The notes below the pieces were generated by a model that saw only the letters and a list, made by a program, of their open reading frames with translations, was not told where the DNA came from and ran no database searches. 64,000 bases of DNA from SpSt-539 sp964549445 (GTDB taxonomy: Bacteria; Planctomycetota; Phycisphaerae; UBA1845; UTPLA1). Location of the stretch: contig CAZJVS010000001.1 in assembly GCA_964549445.1 (NCBI GenBank), forward strand, positions 1 to 64,000. The letters run 5' to 3'. The position numbers and the translations under genes are program-made. Below, in pieces: positions 55,115 to 64,000 of the stretch (its first letter is position 1; every line of letters starts with the position of its first letter).

Positions 55115-56140
55115 TCACGCCGGGGCTGAACGTGACCCCGGGCCTGCAATTGCGACACGATCTGAGAAGTGACATGCCGACAACTGATTTGACCGAACTC
55201 CGGGTCGAATTTCAAGTCGTGGATCATCAATCCTACAGCGGCCCTCGGCGAGTGGACAACGCGGATGGAACCGGCAACCGGGCGGGGGGCTAGCGGGAGA
55301 AGGGGGCTCTCCGCGGAGGACTCGCAGCGGTAGATGTCGAGCCCTCGGGTCGATTGGCGGAACACTTGCGAGGAGCGCTGCCGTGTAAGGATGACGCGGA
55401 TTCTCGAATACGGCTTCGGTCGGTCCAGACTCGACGATGCGGCCGAGATACATAACCGCGACTTCGTCCGCAATTTGTCGGACGACGGCGAAGTTGTGGG
55501 TGATAAAGAGGTAGGTCAGGCCGGCCGAGCGTGAAAGGTCCAAAAGGAGATTGATGATCTGGCTCTGAACGGACACATCGAGCGCGGACACCGGTTCGTC
55601 GCAGATGATGAGCCGGGGTGATGTGGCGAGCGCGCGAGCGATCGCGATCCGCTGTCGCTGACCACCGGAGAATTGCCTCGGATAGCGGTGCGCGTGCTCG
55701 GGCTGAAGACCGACGCTTTGGAGGAGCTCGATGACGCGCAGAGTCACGGCTTGACCGGAAACGATCCCGTGAACGCGAATCGGTTCGGCCACGATCTCCC
55801 CGACTGTCATCTGAGGATCGAGACTGCCAAAGGGATCCTGGAAGATGACCTGAAGGTGCCGTCGAGCGCGACGCATGTCGGCGGCGTTGAGCGCGAGGAG
55901 GTCATGACCGTCAAATCGAACCTGACCGGACGCGGCTGGGACGAGGCGGAGGAGGGCCCGCGCCAGCGTGGACTTTCCGCTACCGCTTTCTCCGACCAGC
56001 CCGAGCGTGCGTCCACGTCGCATCGTGAACGAAATACCGTCGACGGCGCGAACGGTCGGCAGACGCCGAAACAAGGCGTGGCTGCGCTGCCCGAACGATA
56101 CACGGAGATCACGAACGTCGAGAAGCGCATCATCGGTCAT
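55115..56140 (-). CDS. oppF: OppF-type peptide ABC transporter ATPase
   Basis: This is a 341-aa protein. Walker A is GESGSGKS (50-57), the signature FSGGQRQRIAIARAL, and Walker B LIICDEPVSALD. The C-terminal oligopeptide-transporter zinc-like motif GCRFHPRCPLAEGRC is present. It hydrolyses ATP for peptide import together with OppD. It is last in the oppABCDF operon, overlapping oppD by four bases (ATGA). Confidence 0.93.
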   Translation of the reverse strand: MTDDALLDVRDLRVSFGQRSHALFRRLPTVRAVDGISFTMRRGRTLGLVGESGSGKSTLARALLRLVPAASGQVRFDGHDLLALNAADMRRARRHLQVIFQDPFGSLDPQMTVGEIVAEPIRVHGIVSGQAVTLRVIELLQSVGLQPEHAHRYPRQFSGGQRQRIAIARALATSPRLIICDEPVSALDVSVQSQIINLLLDLSRSAGLTYLFITHNFAVVRQIADEVAVMYLGRIVESGPTEAVFENPRHPYTAALLASVPPIDPRARHLPLRVLRGEPPSPASPPPGCRFHPRCPLAEGRCRIDDPRLEIRPGVRSNQLSACHFSDRVAIAGPGSRSAPA

Positions 56141-57114
56141 GCGTCAATCTTCCAACAGCGGGCGACGCGATTACGAGCATACTCCTGCGAGGGTGGATCC
56201 TTCTCGTTGCATTGGGCATCGGTACTGCCGAGGTCGCAGCGCGGATGAAAGCGACAGCCGGATGGCCAGGAGCCCGGGGCCGGAACCGTACCGGGTACCA
56301 CGGCAAGCCGGTTTAGGCGCGGGCTATGGGGTGGGACACAGGCCAACAGGCCGCGGCTGTAGGGGTGAAAAGGTCTCGCAAAAAAGTCGGGCGCAGGCGC
56401 TTTTTCGACGACGCGACCAGCGTACATGACGGCGACGTCGTCGGCCATCTGGGCAACGACGCCAAGGTCGTGCGTGATGAGGAGGAGGGCGGTTCCTATC
56501 TCTGATTGCAATTCGCGGAGCAGTTGAAGGACCTGCGCCTGGATCGTGACGTCAAGAGCCGTGGTCGGCTCGTCGGCGATGAGTAGATCGGGCTTGGCAG
56601 CGAGAGCCATCGCAATCATGACGCGCTGGCGCATGCCGCCGGACATTTCGTGCGGATACTGGGCTAGTCGCTGCCGCGCGTCAGGGATGCCGACATGTGA
56701 CATCGCATCAGCGGCCGCGTCGAGCGCCGCGCGGTGAGCGAGACCAGCCCCGATCTCGAAGGCTTCGGAGACCTGGTCGCCGATCGACATGAGCGGATTC
56801 AGGGCCGTCATCGGCTCCTGAAAGATCATCGCGATTCGGCGACCTCGCAGTGCGCGGACCTGCTCCTCGGATGCGGTGATCAGGTCCGTGCCGGCGGCGA
56901 CGGCCCGCCCGTTGGTGACGCGAAGGTCGCGCGGAAGCAGGCGCGTGACAGCGAGCGCCGTGAGACTTTTCCCACAGCCGCTCTCTCCGACAAGTGCGAG
57001 GGTTCGACCGCGATGAAGTTCGAAGGAGACTTCATCTACGAGTCGGATCGGCGAGATGGTCGCGCTGGCTTCGACGCACAGGTCCTGTAGCGAAAGCACC
57101 GGTTCGTCGGTCAT
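56137..57114 (-). CDS. oppD: OppD-type peptide ABC transporter ATPase
   Basis: This is a 325-aa protein from ATG 57114. Walker A is GESGCGKS (43-50), the signature MSGGMRQRVMIAMAL, and Walker B LLIADEPTTALDV. The C-terminal GCRFHPRCDLGSTDAQC is the oligopeptide-transporter motif. The longer frame to 57426 runs into oppC and is rejected. ATGA overlaps occur at both ends, with oppC upstream and oppF downstream. Confidence 0.94.
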   Translation of the reverse strand: MTDEPVLSLQDLCVEASATISPIRLVDEVSFELHRGRTLALVGESGCGKSLTALAVTRLLPRDLRVTNGRAVAAGTDLITASEEQVRALRGRRIAMIFQEPMTALNPLMSIGDQVSEAFEIGAGLAHRAALDAAADAMSHVGIPDARQRLAQYPHEMSGGMRQRVMIAMALAAKPDLLIADEPTTALDVTIQAQVLQLLRELQSEIGTALLLITHDLGVVAQMADDVAVMYAGRVVEKAPAPDFFARPFHPYSRGLLACVPPHSPRLNRLAVVPGTVPAPGSWPSGCRFHPRCDLGSTDAQCNEKDPPSQEYARNRVARCWKIDA

Positions 57115-58001
57115 GAGACAGCCGCAACGTCTGACCGTCTGCCGCGCTGTTCGATGGCGCGCTGCAACTCGCCTCCAACGATGTTGAGGGCGAGGAGTGT
57201 GATGGTCAGCAAGGAGCACGGGAATACCAGGAGCCACCAGAAGCTCTCGACTGTGTTTATGGCGGAGACCCCCTCGCTTGCAAGGTTTCCCCAGCTCGGC
57301 AGCGGGGGCTGAATTCCGATGCCGAGGAAGCTCAGGAACGCCTCCTGCAGGATTGCCTGCGGAATCGTGAGCATTGCATAGACGACGATTGGACCGGCGA
57401 GGTTTGGAAGGAGGTGGGTCCTCCAAATCTCGAACGGCGTCAGGCCGATTGCGCGGGCCGCCTCGATGAAAGCCTGCGCACGAAGGGCGAGGACTTGTCC
57501 GCGGACAATTCGGGCCATCGTGAGCCAGCTCACGCCACCGATCGCGAGGAGCAGAACAACGACCTCCGTGGCGGCAGCCGAAAGCCCGAGTCGACGACGA
57601 AGCAGGCCATCGAGCCCGATTTTGAGCAGAATGACCAGCAAGAGATAGGGCAAGCCATAGAGGACATCGACGATTCGCATGAGCACGGAGTCGACTCGGC
57701 CGCCGATCATCCCAGCAACGGAGCCCCAGACGACGCCAAGCAGCATGCTGAAGGCGGCGGCGGAGCAGCCGACGGTGATGCTGATGGCGCCGCCCAGCAG
57801 GCAGCGCGGGAGGAGCGATCGACCGAGCAGATCGGCCCCGAACGGAAAGGCGAGCGATGGAGGGTGACGCGCCGCGGGGAGGTCGGTGAGACCGTAGCGC
57901 GGCGCGGCCCAGAGCGAGCCGATCGCGCAGGCGGCGACAATGACCGCCAGCACGATCGCGGCAACACGCGGAAGCGGCCCATGGCTTCGCTCGCGGATCA
58001 T
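57111..58001 (-). CDS. oppC: OppC-type peptide permease
   Basis: This is a 296-aa integral membrane permease with six helices. The N-terminal helix AIVLAVIVAACAIGSLWA is typical of OppC/DppC. The EAA loop EAARAIGLTPFEIWRTHLLPN contacts the ATPases; it is given here by EAARAIGL and HLLPN. It overlaps oppB and oppD by four bases each. Confidence 0.93.
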   Translation of the reverse strand: MIRERSHGPLPRVAAIVLAVIVAACAIGSLWAAPRYGLTDLPAARHPPSLAFPFGADLLGRSLLPRCLLGGAISITVGCSAAAFSMLLGVVWGSVAGMIGGRVDSVLMRIVDVLYGLPYLLLVILLKIGLDGLLRRRLGLSAAATEVVVLLLAIGGVSWLTMARIVRGQVLALRAQAFIEAARAIGLTPFEIWRTHLLPNLAGPIVVYAMLTIPQAILQEAFLSFLGIGIQPPLPSWGNLASEGVSAINTVESFWWLLVFPCSLLTITLLALNIVGGELQRAIEQRGRRSDVAAVS

Positions 58002-58951
58002 GCGACGTCGCCGATACGAGGATCGATCAGGCCGTAGGCGATGTCGACCAGAAGATTCAAGAACACCAGTAACGCGGAGTAGACAATCACCGTCGCGAGG
58101 ATCAGCATCTGGTCGCGGTTGAGAATGCTGTTAACGAAATGGATGCCCAGGCCGGGGACGTTGAACACTCGTTCGACGACAAATGAGCCCGTCATCGCGG
58201 CGGCTGCTGCCGGTCCGAGGTAGCTGAGGACGGGCAGCAGGCCGTTACGAAGGGCGTGGCGCCAGAGAACCGCGGCTTCGCCGAGGCCCTTGGCTCTTGC
58301 TGTACGGATGTAATCGCTTTCGAGGACCTCGCCCATTGACCAACGCGTCAGGCGGAGAATGTACGCCATTGGAACGAGCGATAGCGTTAACGCCGGACGG
58401 AGCAGATCGCCCGGGCTGCCCCAGGTCCCAACGGGCAGAACGGGAATCACAACGCTGAACAGCACGAGCAGGGCCGCGCCGACGACGAATGCGGGCACGC
58501 TGACCGCGAACACCGCGAAGCCGATGGCGAAAGCATCGAACGGGCCGCCGCGACGAACGGCCGCGAGGGTACCAAGGCCCACGCCGCCGACCAAGGCAAT
58601 CAGCATGGCGGCGAGTCCGATTGCGGCCGAGACGGGCAAACTTGCCGCAATGATTTCATTGCACGACCAGTTCTCATATTGCAGCGATGCGCCGAGATTT
58701 CCGCGTAGCATCTGGCCGAGGTAACGCAAATAAAACGTCCAGTTGTCATTCATGCCATAGCGTTGACGGAGGGCCTGTTCGACGGCCGGAGGAAGCGCAC
58801 GGGCGCCCTCTCGCTGGAATGGATTTCCGGGGACGGCGACAACCAGAAAAAAGGTGATGGTGTAAATCGTCAGCAGCACGAGGGGGACTTGCAGGATGCG
58901 GGCGAGAATTCGTCGCAACGCATTTCTCTCACTGAGAGGATCGAGCGTCAC
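57998..58951 (-). CDS. oppB: OppB-type peptide permease
   Basis: This is a 317-aa permease with six helices. The N-terminal helix RILQVPLVLLTIYTITFFLV and the PGNPF loop match OppB/DppB. The EAA loop RTARAKGLGEAAVLWRHALR contacts the ATPase. The GTG start at 58951 overlaps the end of oppA by 23 bases. Confidence 0.92.
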   Translation of the reverse strand: MTLDPLSERNALRRILARILQVPLVLLTIYTITFFLVVAVPGNPFQREGARALPPAVEQALRQRYGMNDNWTFYLRYLGQMLRGNLGASLQYENWSCNEIIAASLPVSAAIGLAAMLIALVGGVGLGTLAAVRRGGPFDAFAIGFAVFAVSVPAFVVGAALLVLFSVVIPVLPVGTWGSPGDLLRPALTLSLVPMAYILRLTRWSMGEVLESDYIRTARAKGLGEAAVLWRHALRNGLLPVLSYLGPAAAAAMTGSFVVERVFNVPGLGIHFVNSILNRDQMLILATVIVYSALLVFLNLLVDIAYGLIDPRIGDVA

Positions 58952-60731
58952 GGTCGACGCGGATGTCTTTCAGCAGGGGCAGAAGCCGAGGATTCAGTCG
59001 CACGCCTTTCACCACGCGCGGATTGTAAGCATAGATATTGACGTAGTGGAAGAGCGGAAGGATCGGAGCGGCATCGCGAACGAGGTAGCCCTCGCACGCG
59101 GCGAGCGCCGCGAGGCGATCGGCGGGATCGGCGACGGCATCCGCCCGCTTGAGCATTGCGTCATAGGCGGGATCGATGAGTGCGGAATCGTTGTTGCCGT
59201 TCCCGGATTGAAAGGCATCGAGGAACGAAGTGGGGTCATCGTAATCGCCGTACCAGCTCGCACGGGCAATCATATAGCGATGTTGCTTCTTGTCTTCACG
59301 ATAGGACTGGGCCTCTTTTCCAACGAGGCGGACGCGGACGCCCAGACTCGCGCTGAGCATGGCGTCTACCGATTGGGCGATCAGGCCGTGGTTCGACTCG
59401 TTGTTGAAGAGGATCGTCACCTCGGGAAATCGCCGACCGTCGGGCCAGCCGGCTTCAGCCAACAAACGCCGGGCGGCGGCGATGTCGGTCCTAAGCCCAT
59501 CGACCACGGGGTAACCAATTATCGTTCCGGGCGGTATGAGAGTCGTTGCGGCCGGTTCGTCGCGTCGGGTGACGCGCGAGCAAAGGTCGTCGCGACTCAC
59601 GGCCATGCAAAACGCCCGACGAACGCGCGGGTCGGCAAGCGGATTCGGCGCGCCATCCGGGAGGGTCGAATTGCAGTTGAAGTTGTAGAAATAGGTGCCA
59701 AACGCCTGAAAGGCATGAATGTCGTCGCGTCGTCCGCCCGATTTGTTTCTCGCACCTGCGATGTTGGACGCCGATTGGCTGAGCAGTTCGGGTGCGAAGC
59801 CGGACTCGAGTGAGAGGAGCCAGTCGACTCGCTGCGTCTCAAACATCAGCCAAGCCGTATCGACGCTGGACACATCGAGCCACTCGACCGTGTTGGTGCG
59901 TACGTTTTCCGCGTCGCGGAAATACGGATTCTTGTCGAGCATCAGCCCGCGTTTGAATTGCCACTGCTTCAGGACGTATGCGCCGTTGTAGCAGGTGTTG
60001 CCGGGTTTGCACCATTGCGGTTCGTAGAAAACCAGGCCTGTGTCGCTACGTTGCTCGTAGCGAATCACGCTCGGGCGGTGCAGCGGCATGAAGACCGGGC
60101 ATGCCAGCAATTCGTCAAAGTAAGCTACGGGGTGCGTCAGATCGACGCGAAGTGTGGCCGCATCGACGCAAACAATGCCGACCGTCTCGGCAAAACGGCG
60201 ATCCGCCTCGCGCCAATGCTCTTCGGCCGCGGCAGCGCGCGCTGCCGGCGGTAGACGGCCCAGACGATCGATTTCACCCTGACGCCATGCGACGTACGCG
60301 GCGACGCCGCGAATGTTGTTCAGAAAGAACGCGTAGTCGCGCGCGGTGCCGGGCTCGATCGCGCGGCGCCAAGCAAAGGCGAAATCGTCACTTCGAACGG
60401 GATCGCCGTTGCTCCACCGGGCGTCGCCGCGCAGGCGAAATGTGTAAGTAGTTCGGGAAGGGTCGAGAATGTCATCACCGGCGACCGCCACGCCTTCACC
60501 GGATTCGCGCGTGAGGAGCCCTTCGTAGAGCTGGACCGCGATCCGCATGTCCTGAAGCCAACTCATCTGGGCGGGGTCCAGTGTTCCAATCGAGACAGCA
60601 TCGACGACGCGTAAATCGGCCTCGAGCTCCTTAGGAGCAAGCCGGAGGAGTCCATAGATGGCTGCGACTATTAGCGCGATGACGGTCAAAGTGCGGAACG
60701 GAATTGCTGACTGGCCACCGCGACTAAACAT
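58929..60731 (-). CDS. oppA: OppA-type peptide-binding protein
   Basis: This is a 600-aa protein from ATG 60731; upstream ATGs at 60755 and 60857 give a longer, non-family start. One N-terminal helix (RTLTVIALIVAAIYGLL) without a lipobox suggests a membrane-anchored binding protein, unusual because most OppA are lipoproteins or soluble. SBP_bac_5 landmarks are RLRGDARWSNGDPVRSDDF, GNTCYNGAYVLKQW, DPRVRRAFCMAVSRDDL and DPTSFLDAFQSGNGNND. It captures peptides for OppBCDF. Confidence 0.9.
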   Translation of the reverse strand: MFSRGGQSAIPFRTLTVIALIVAAIYGLLRLAPKELEADLRVVDAVSIGTLDPAQMSWLQDMRIAVQLYEGLLTRESGEGVAVAGDDILDPSRTTYTFRLRGDARWSNGDPVRSDDFAFAWRRAIEPGTARDYAFFLNNIRGVAAYVAWRQGEIDRLGRLPPAARAAAAEEHWREADRRFAETVGIVCVDAATLRVDLTHPVAYFDELLACPVFMPLHRPSVIRYEQRSDTGLVFYEPQWCKPGNTCYNGAYVLKQWQFKRGLMLDKNPYFRDAENVRTNTVEWLDVSSVDTAWLMFETQRVDWLLSLESGFAPELLSQSASNIAGARNKSGGRRDDIHAFQAFGTYFYNFNCNSTLPDGAPNPLADPRVRRAFCMAVSRDDLCSRVTRRDEPAATTLIPPGTIIGYPVVDGLRTDIAAARRLLAEAGWPDGRRFPEVTILFNNESNHGLIAQSVDAMLSASLGVRVRLVGKEAQSYREDKKQHRYMIARASWYGDYDDPTSFLDAFQSGNGNNDSALIDPAYDAMLKRADAVADPADRLAALAACEGYLVRDAAPILPLFHYVNIYAYNPRVVKGVRLNPRLLPLLKDIRVDRDARSSQ

Positions 60732-60866
60732 CGGGCGGAGGATAACGCAGCACATCAGTTTCGGCGCGAGTACACTTCGAAAGACTCGAATGACCGGCAT
60801 ACCCGAGGGCTGCGTTCCTGAGATCTCGATGAGTGCTGAATTGCCGGTGCATTGCATTCGGCATCA

Positions 60867-60895
60867 TTGTTCCGAGCGATTGATTCGGCTAGAAT
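60867..60895 (+). promoter_or_regulatory. Putative promoter of the secreted repeat protein
   Basis: TTGTTC (60867-60872), a 17-base spacer and TAGAAT (60890-60895) lie 50 bases before the ATG at 60945. The -10 matches consensus at five of six positions, the -35 at three. Confidence 0.4.
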
Positions 60896-60944
60896 CAGAG
60901 CAGAATTCGGTGTTTTCAGGCACACTTTTGCGGAGTCAACTGCC

Positions 60945-63371
60945 ATGGCGATCTCAATTCACTCCCGCGGGATGATTTCGGTTCTGGCAATCATACTCTT
61001 CGCGAATGCAGCGTCAGCGGAATGCATGTACGGTTGGCGTCCCGGTGACGGTGCACCCGGACTGAATGCGTTTGGCAACGCCGTGACGACATGGGATCCC
61101 GACGGCGGCGGACCTCAGCGCCCATTGCTGGTGGTCGGCGGTGACTTTACCGTTGCGGGATCGACAGCTGCGAACCGAATCGTCGCTTGGAACGGGAGTT
61201 CGTGGCAAGCGCTGGGTAGTGGCATGAATGGTTCAGTCCGCGCGCTGACAGTGTACGGTGGGGCCCTGATTGCTGCCGGCGACTTTACTAACGCCGGTGG
61301 AGTGTCCGCGTCACGTATAGCACGTTGGAACGGCACCACATGGAGTCCGCTCGGATCCGGCGCGAGCAACACCGTCCGCGCATTGCATGTTTACAACGAT
61401 GAGTTGATCGCCGGAGGGAGCTTTTTCACTGCCGGAGGGGGTTCAGTTGGATTTATCGCCTCATGGAATGGCTCCAGTTGGCGCGCCATCGGCGGCGGCA
61501 TGAGCGATACGGTGTATTCGCTTGGAACCTACGCTGGCGAACTCGTCGCGGGAGGCACATTCTCCTTTGCCGGTAGCGCGAGTGCTCGGTTTGTCGCGCG
61601 GTGGAATGGAACATCTTGGCGGAGCATGGGATCGGGTATGGATCTCTGGGGAGTTTTCGCGTTCGCGGAGTACGGCGGAGAACTCTATGCAGGAGGAGGT
61701 TTTGAACTCGCCGGGGGTGTGCCGGCGTCCAATATCGCTCGATGGAATGGTACTGCTTGGTCGCCCGTGGGAGGGCCTATCAATGGTACGCCCGGCTCAT
61801 CCTATTCACTAACCGTTTTCAATGGAGAACTCGTCGTCGGGGGCGGGTTTCTCAGCGCAGGTGGCATCCCAGTCGGGAATATTGCGCGATGGAATGGGTC
61901 CTCATGGTTGGCAATGCAGTCGGACGTGAATTTCAACGTGATGGGACTGACTGTATTTGAAAACGAGATCGTCGGCGTCGGATTCTTCGCAATTGCGGGT
62001 GGTAAGCCCGCAAACTTCGTCGCGAAATGGAACGAAGACTATTCAGTCGCCCCGCTTGGGAAGGGGATGGGCGCGCCAGTAAACGCTATGGCGAATCACA
62101 TGGGGGAACTGTTTGCGGCGGAGTCATACGCAATTTCGGGGTATCCGTTCGCGCATGTCCTGCGTTGGAATGGAAGCGATTGGCACGCATTGGGAGTTTT
62201 CGGGCTTCACAATAACGGCGTAAGTCCGGCGGCGAAGTTGAACGCGCTCGTGACGTACAGCGGTGGACTCATCGTCGGCGGCGCGTTTACGCTCGCGGAC
62301 GCAATGCAGATGAATCATGTATCACGATGGAACGGTTCCGCGTGGACCGCCTGTTCAGGGGGGGTGACTGGAGCGAATGCGAGTGTATCTGCACTTTCCG
62401 TGTACGCCAATGAACTCGTTGCCGGAGGACAGTTCACGGCCGCCGGCGGCGTTTCCGCCGCAAACATCGCAGCGTGGAATGGAAGCAGTTGGCATTCACT
62501 GGGCTCCGGCATAATCGGGCAGGTTTCCGCACTCACGGTTTTCGGAGGTGAACTCATCGCCGGCGGATCGTTCAGTGTGGCCGGGTCTATCAATGCGCTC
62601 AATGTGGCGGCCTGGAATGGGACGAGTTGGCGACCGCTTGGATTCGGTACGAGCGGACCGATTTACGCGTTCGCCACGTACGGTAATGAGCTTGCCGCTG
62701 GGGGCAGTTTTGTCCTTGCCGACGGGCTGACGTCGAATGGCGTCGCGCTGTGGAATGGGACGAGTTGGCGCCCAATTGGAAGTGGAGTTTCTGGAGGAGT
62801 GACGCCAACTGCGTTCGCGATGGCGGTTTCGCAGCAAGGCCTGCACGTGGGAGGAAACTTCATTTCGGCGGGGGGCGGCACCGTCAATCGCGTTGCTCTG
62901 TGGGACGGAGCCGCGTGGAGCGCGATGACTACTGGGGTGAATTCGGACGTTCGATCAATGTTGTCGATCGGTGGCGATGTAGTCGTCGGGGGCGCGTTCT
63001 CGATTGCCGGCGGTGGACCTTCGTTCTGGTTGGCTCGCTGGGGGCCTTCGATTCAACCCCCTGACATTTCGCAGCAACCTACGAATCGAACCGTAATCGG
63101 AGGCCAAACTGCCGTACTCCATATCGTGGCCGGCGGAGGGACACCGTTAAGCTATCAGTGGCAAAAGGATGGAGGAGCGATTGTCGACGATGGACGCATC
63201 ACCGGAGCGAGCACAGATACGCTTTCAATTAGCCCCACTATTGGGTCGGATACGGGGAAATATGTTTGCACCGTATCGAACGACTGCGGCGCGGTTTTGA
63301 GTGCAGCGGCGCGACTGTCAATCGTGAGGTCCACGGTCGCACCGATTGAGCCGATCAATGGCAATAACTAG
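60945..63371 (+). CDS. Secreted protein of about 14 repeats plus Ig-like domain
   Basis: This is an 808-aa protein from ATG 60945. A signal peptide (VLAIILFANAASA) precedes about fourteen repeats of roughly 40-50 residues. Each holds a core such as LTVYGGALIAAGDFTNAGG followed by IARWNGTTWSPLGSG, so consensus is ELIAGGxFxxAGGxxAxxIAxWNGxSWxxLGSG. The repeated aromatic-glycine pattern suggests one or two beta-propellers. A C-terminal Ig-like domain (VIGGQTAVLHIVAGG; YQWQKDGGAIVDDG; GKYVCTVSNDCG) follows. It is probably a large surface or secreted protein; the binding role is unknown. Confidence 0.8.
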   Translation: MAISIHSRGMISVLAIILFANAASAECMYGWRPGDGAPGLNAFGNAVTTWDPDGGGPQRPLLVVGGDFTVAGSTAANRIVAWNGSSWQALGSGMNGSVRALTVYGGALIAAGDFTNAGGVSASRIARWNGTTWSPLGSGASNTVRALHVYNDELIAGGSFFTAGGGSVGFIASWNGSSWRAIGGGMSDTVYSLGTYAGELVAGGTFSFAGSASARFVARWNGTSWRSMGSGMDLWGVFAFAEYGGELYAGGGFELAGGVPASNIARWNGTAWSPVGGPINGTPGSSYSLTVFNGELVVGGGFLSAGGIPVGNIARWNGSSWLAMQSDVNFNVMGLTVFENEIVGVGFFAIAGGKPANFVAKWNEDYSVAPLGKGMGAPVNAMANHMGELFAAESYAISGYPFAHVLRWNGSDWHALGVFGLHNNGVSPAAKLNALVTYSGGLIVGGAFTLADAMQMNHVSRWNGSAWTACSGGVTGANASVSALSVYANELVAGGQFTAAGGVSAANIAAWNGSSWHSLGSGIIGQVSALTVFGGELIAGGSFSVAGSINALNVAAWNGTSWRPLGFGTSGPIYAFATYGNELAAGGSFVLADGLTSNGVALWNGTSWRPIGSGVSGGVTPTAFAMAVSQQGLHVGGNFISAGGGTVNRVALWDGAAWSAMTTGVNSDVRSMLSIGGDVVVGGAFSIAGGGPSFWLARWGPSIQPPDISQQPTNRTVIGGQTAVLHIVAGGGTPLSYQWQKDGGAIVDDGRITGASTDTLSISPTIGSDTGKYVCTVSNDCGAVLSAAARLSIVRSTVAPIEPINGNN

Positions 63372-63605
63372 TTGGACAAATAGAAGAGTCCCGCCAACTT
63401 ACACGGCGCACTGAAGCCGGCTCGACCCGCGTTCAACAACGCATCGTGTGGTTCACGAAATCGTGGGCGAAGTGTAAGCGCCGTGCTTGGGCTCTGGTAA
63501 TGGTGGGGCAGTCGGACAAGTCTGCTTTTGCTTGAGTCAAACCCCATTTCGGGCACGCCGCGAGCGGTATTAGCCGGAAGCGGACCGTCGCGCGATCGCG
63601 TGGCC

Positions 63606-64000
63606 ATGGCCACGGTCGGTCTCGGAGTCCTGTTCTCCGCGGCGATGGGGCTTTCGTCCGTCGGAATGCACCAATGGGACGATCTCCAGAGGTACCTGCT
63701 CGCAAGGTGGTCGTGGAGTTCGCCGGAGTTCATCCTGCACGACTGGGCGCACCCGGGGTTCATGTTGGCCTACTTCCTGCCGGCGGGGCTGGGGTGGGCG
63801 GCGGCGCGAGCATTTTCGGCGGTGCTCTCGGGCATCGCGGCTTGGTGGGGATTCCGGATCGCGGAGGCACTCGGGTTTCGATCGGCGTGGGCCACGGTGC
63901 TGCTCACTTTTGCGCAGCCGATGTTCTTCACGCTTTCGCTGACCACGTTGAGCGAAACGGTTGCAGCGTTCTATCTTGTCGGGGCGGTGCTGCTGGCGCT
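63606..64000 (+). CDS. GT-C-like multipass membrane protein (paralogue 3), cut by the right edge
   Basis: The frame from ATG 63606 (a GTG two codons upstream is also possible) stays open to the window end. MATVGLGVLFSAAMGLSSVG leads to HQWDDLQRYLLARWSW, then DWAHPGFMLAYFLPAGLGW and QPMFFTLSLTTLSETVAAFY. These align position by position with the genes at 22956 and 24564 (DDL, DWGRPGF, YFLPA, LTTLTETALAFY). It is the third member of this family in the window and lies 37 kb from the others. The 63372-63605 stretch holds no other gene. Confidence 0.75.
   Translation, partial: MATVGLGVLFSAAMGLSSVGMHQWDDLQRYLLARWSWSSPEFILHDWAHPGFMLAYFLPAGLGWAAARAFSAVLSGIAAWWGFRIAEALGFRSAWATVLLTFAQPMFFTLSLTTLSETVAAFYLVGAVLLA

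Overview
The window looks like chromosomal DNA from a high-GC planctomycete-type bacterium, probably of a Phycisphaerae-like lineage. This is inferred from protein style: adjacent membrane proteins ending in a CxxCGY(N/D)LTKNxSGRCPECG zinc ribbon, Hanks-type kinases fused to CHASE2 sensors, large exported proteins with weak database identity, a subtilase with a dockerin-like DGDDVNQFVNC tail, and frequent GTG/TTG starts. No phage, insertion sequence or CRISPR array was found. Very high GC produces many long antisense shadow frames, which are not listed.

Layout. 1-3.2 kb: a gene cut by the left edge, two overlapping zinc-ribbon membrane proteins set among REP-like hairpins with GAA-type loops, and a lipoprotein. 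3.2-8.2 kb: a methyltransferase, the molybdenum operon mobA-formate dehydrogenase-like-fdhD, a small anchored protein and tRNA-Pro(GGG). 8.2-14.7 kb: two tandem copies of a two-gene module (Ser/Thr kinase-CHASE2 followed by a small exported partner). This is the best candidate in the window for an undescribed signalling system. 14.7-22 kb: an MFS transporter, a large exported protein and a subtilase. 22-30 kb: a c-type cytochrome, two paralogous GT-C-like membrane proteins, HyuA, a BamD-like protein and a MOSC protein. 30-36.6 kb: rpmF-plsX-fabH-fabD-fabG-acpP-fabF, followed by a UDP-glucuronate decarboxylase-like gene. 36.6-39.1 kb: a GbsR-type regulator with a clear promoter and palindromic operator, and cstA. 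39.2-42.2 kb: an intact thaumatin-like lipoprotein, a DUF2059 protein, a broken paralogue of the first, and a possible 52-aa protein. 42.3-51 kb: rpsA, a membrane protein, an ABC-F ATPase, a 36-aa membrane peptide, tRNA(CAT) and mnmA. 51-60.7 kb: two exported DUF3352-like proteins and a complete oppABCDF peptide-uptake operon. 60.9-64 kb: a secreted protein built of about 14 repeats, and the start of a third GT-C-like paralogue cut by the right edge.

Functional links. mobA, fdhD and the molybdoenzyme form one overlapping operon. The fab cluster supplies fatty acids from acyl-phosphate through KAS II. OppABCDF and CstA suggest peptide scavenging. The two kinase-CHASE2 modules probably pair an envelope sensor with an exported protein. 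Many starts rest on Shine-Dalgarno spacing judged by eye, and family names come from motif recognition, not searches.
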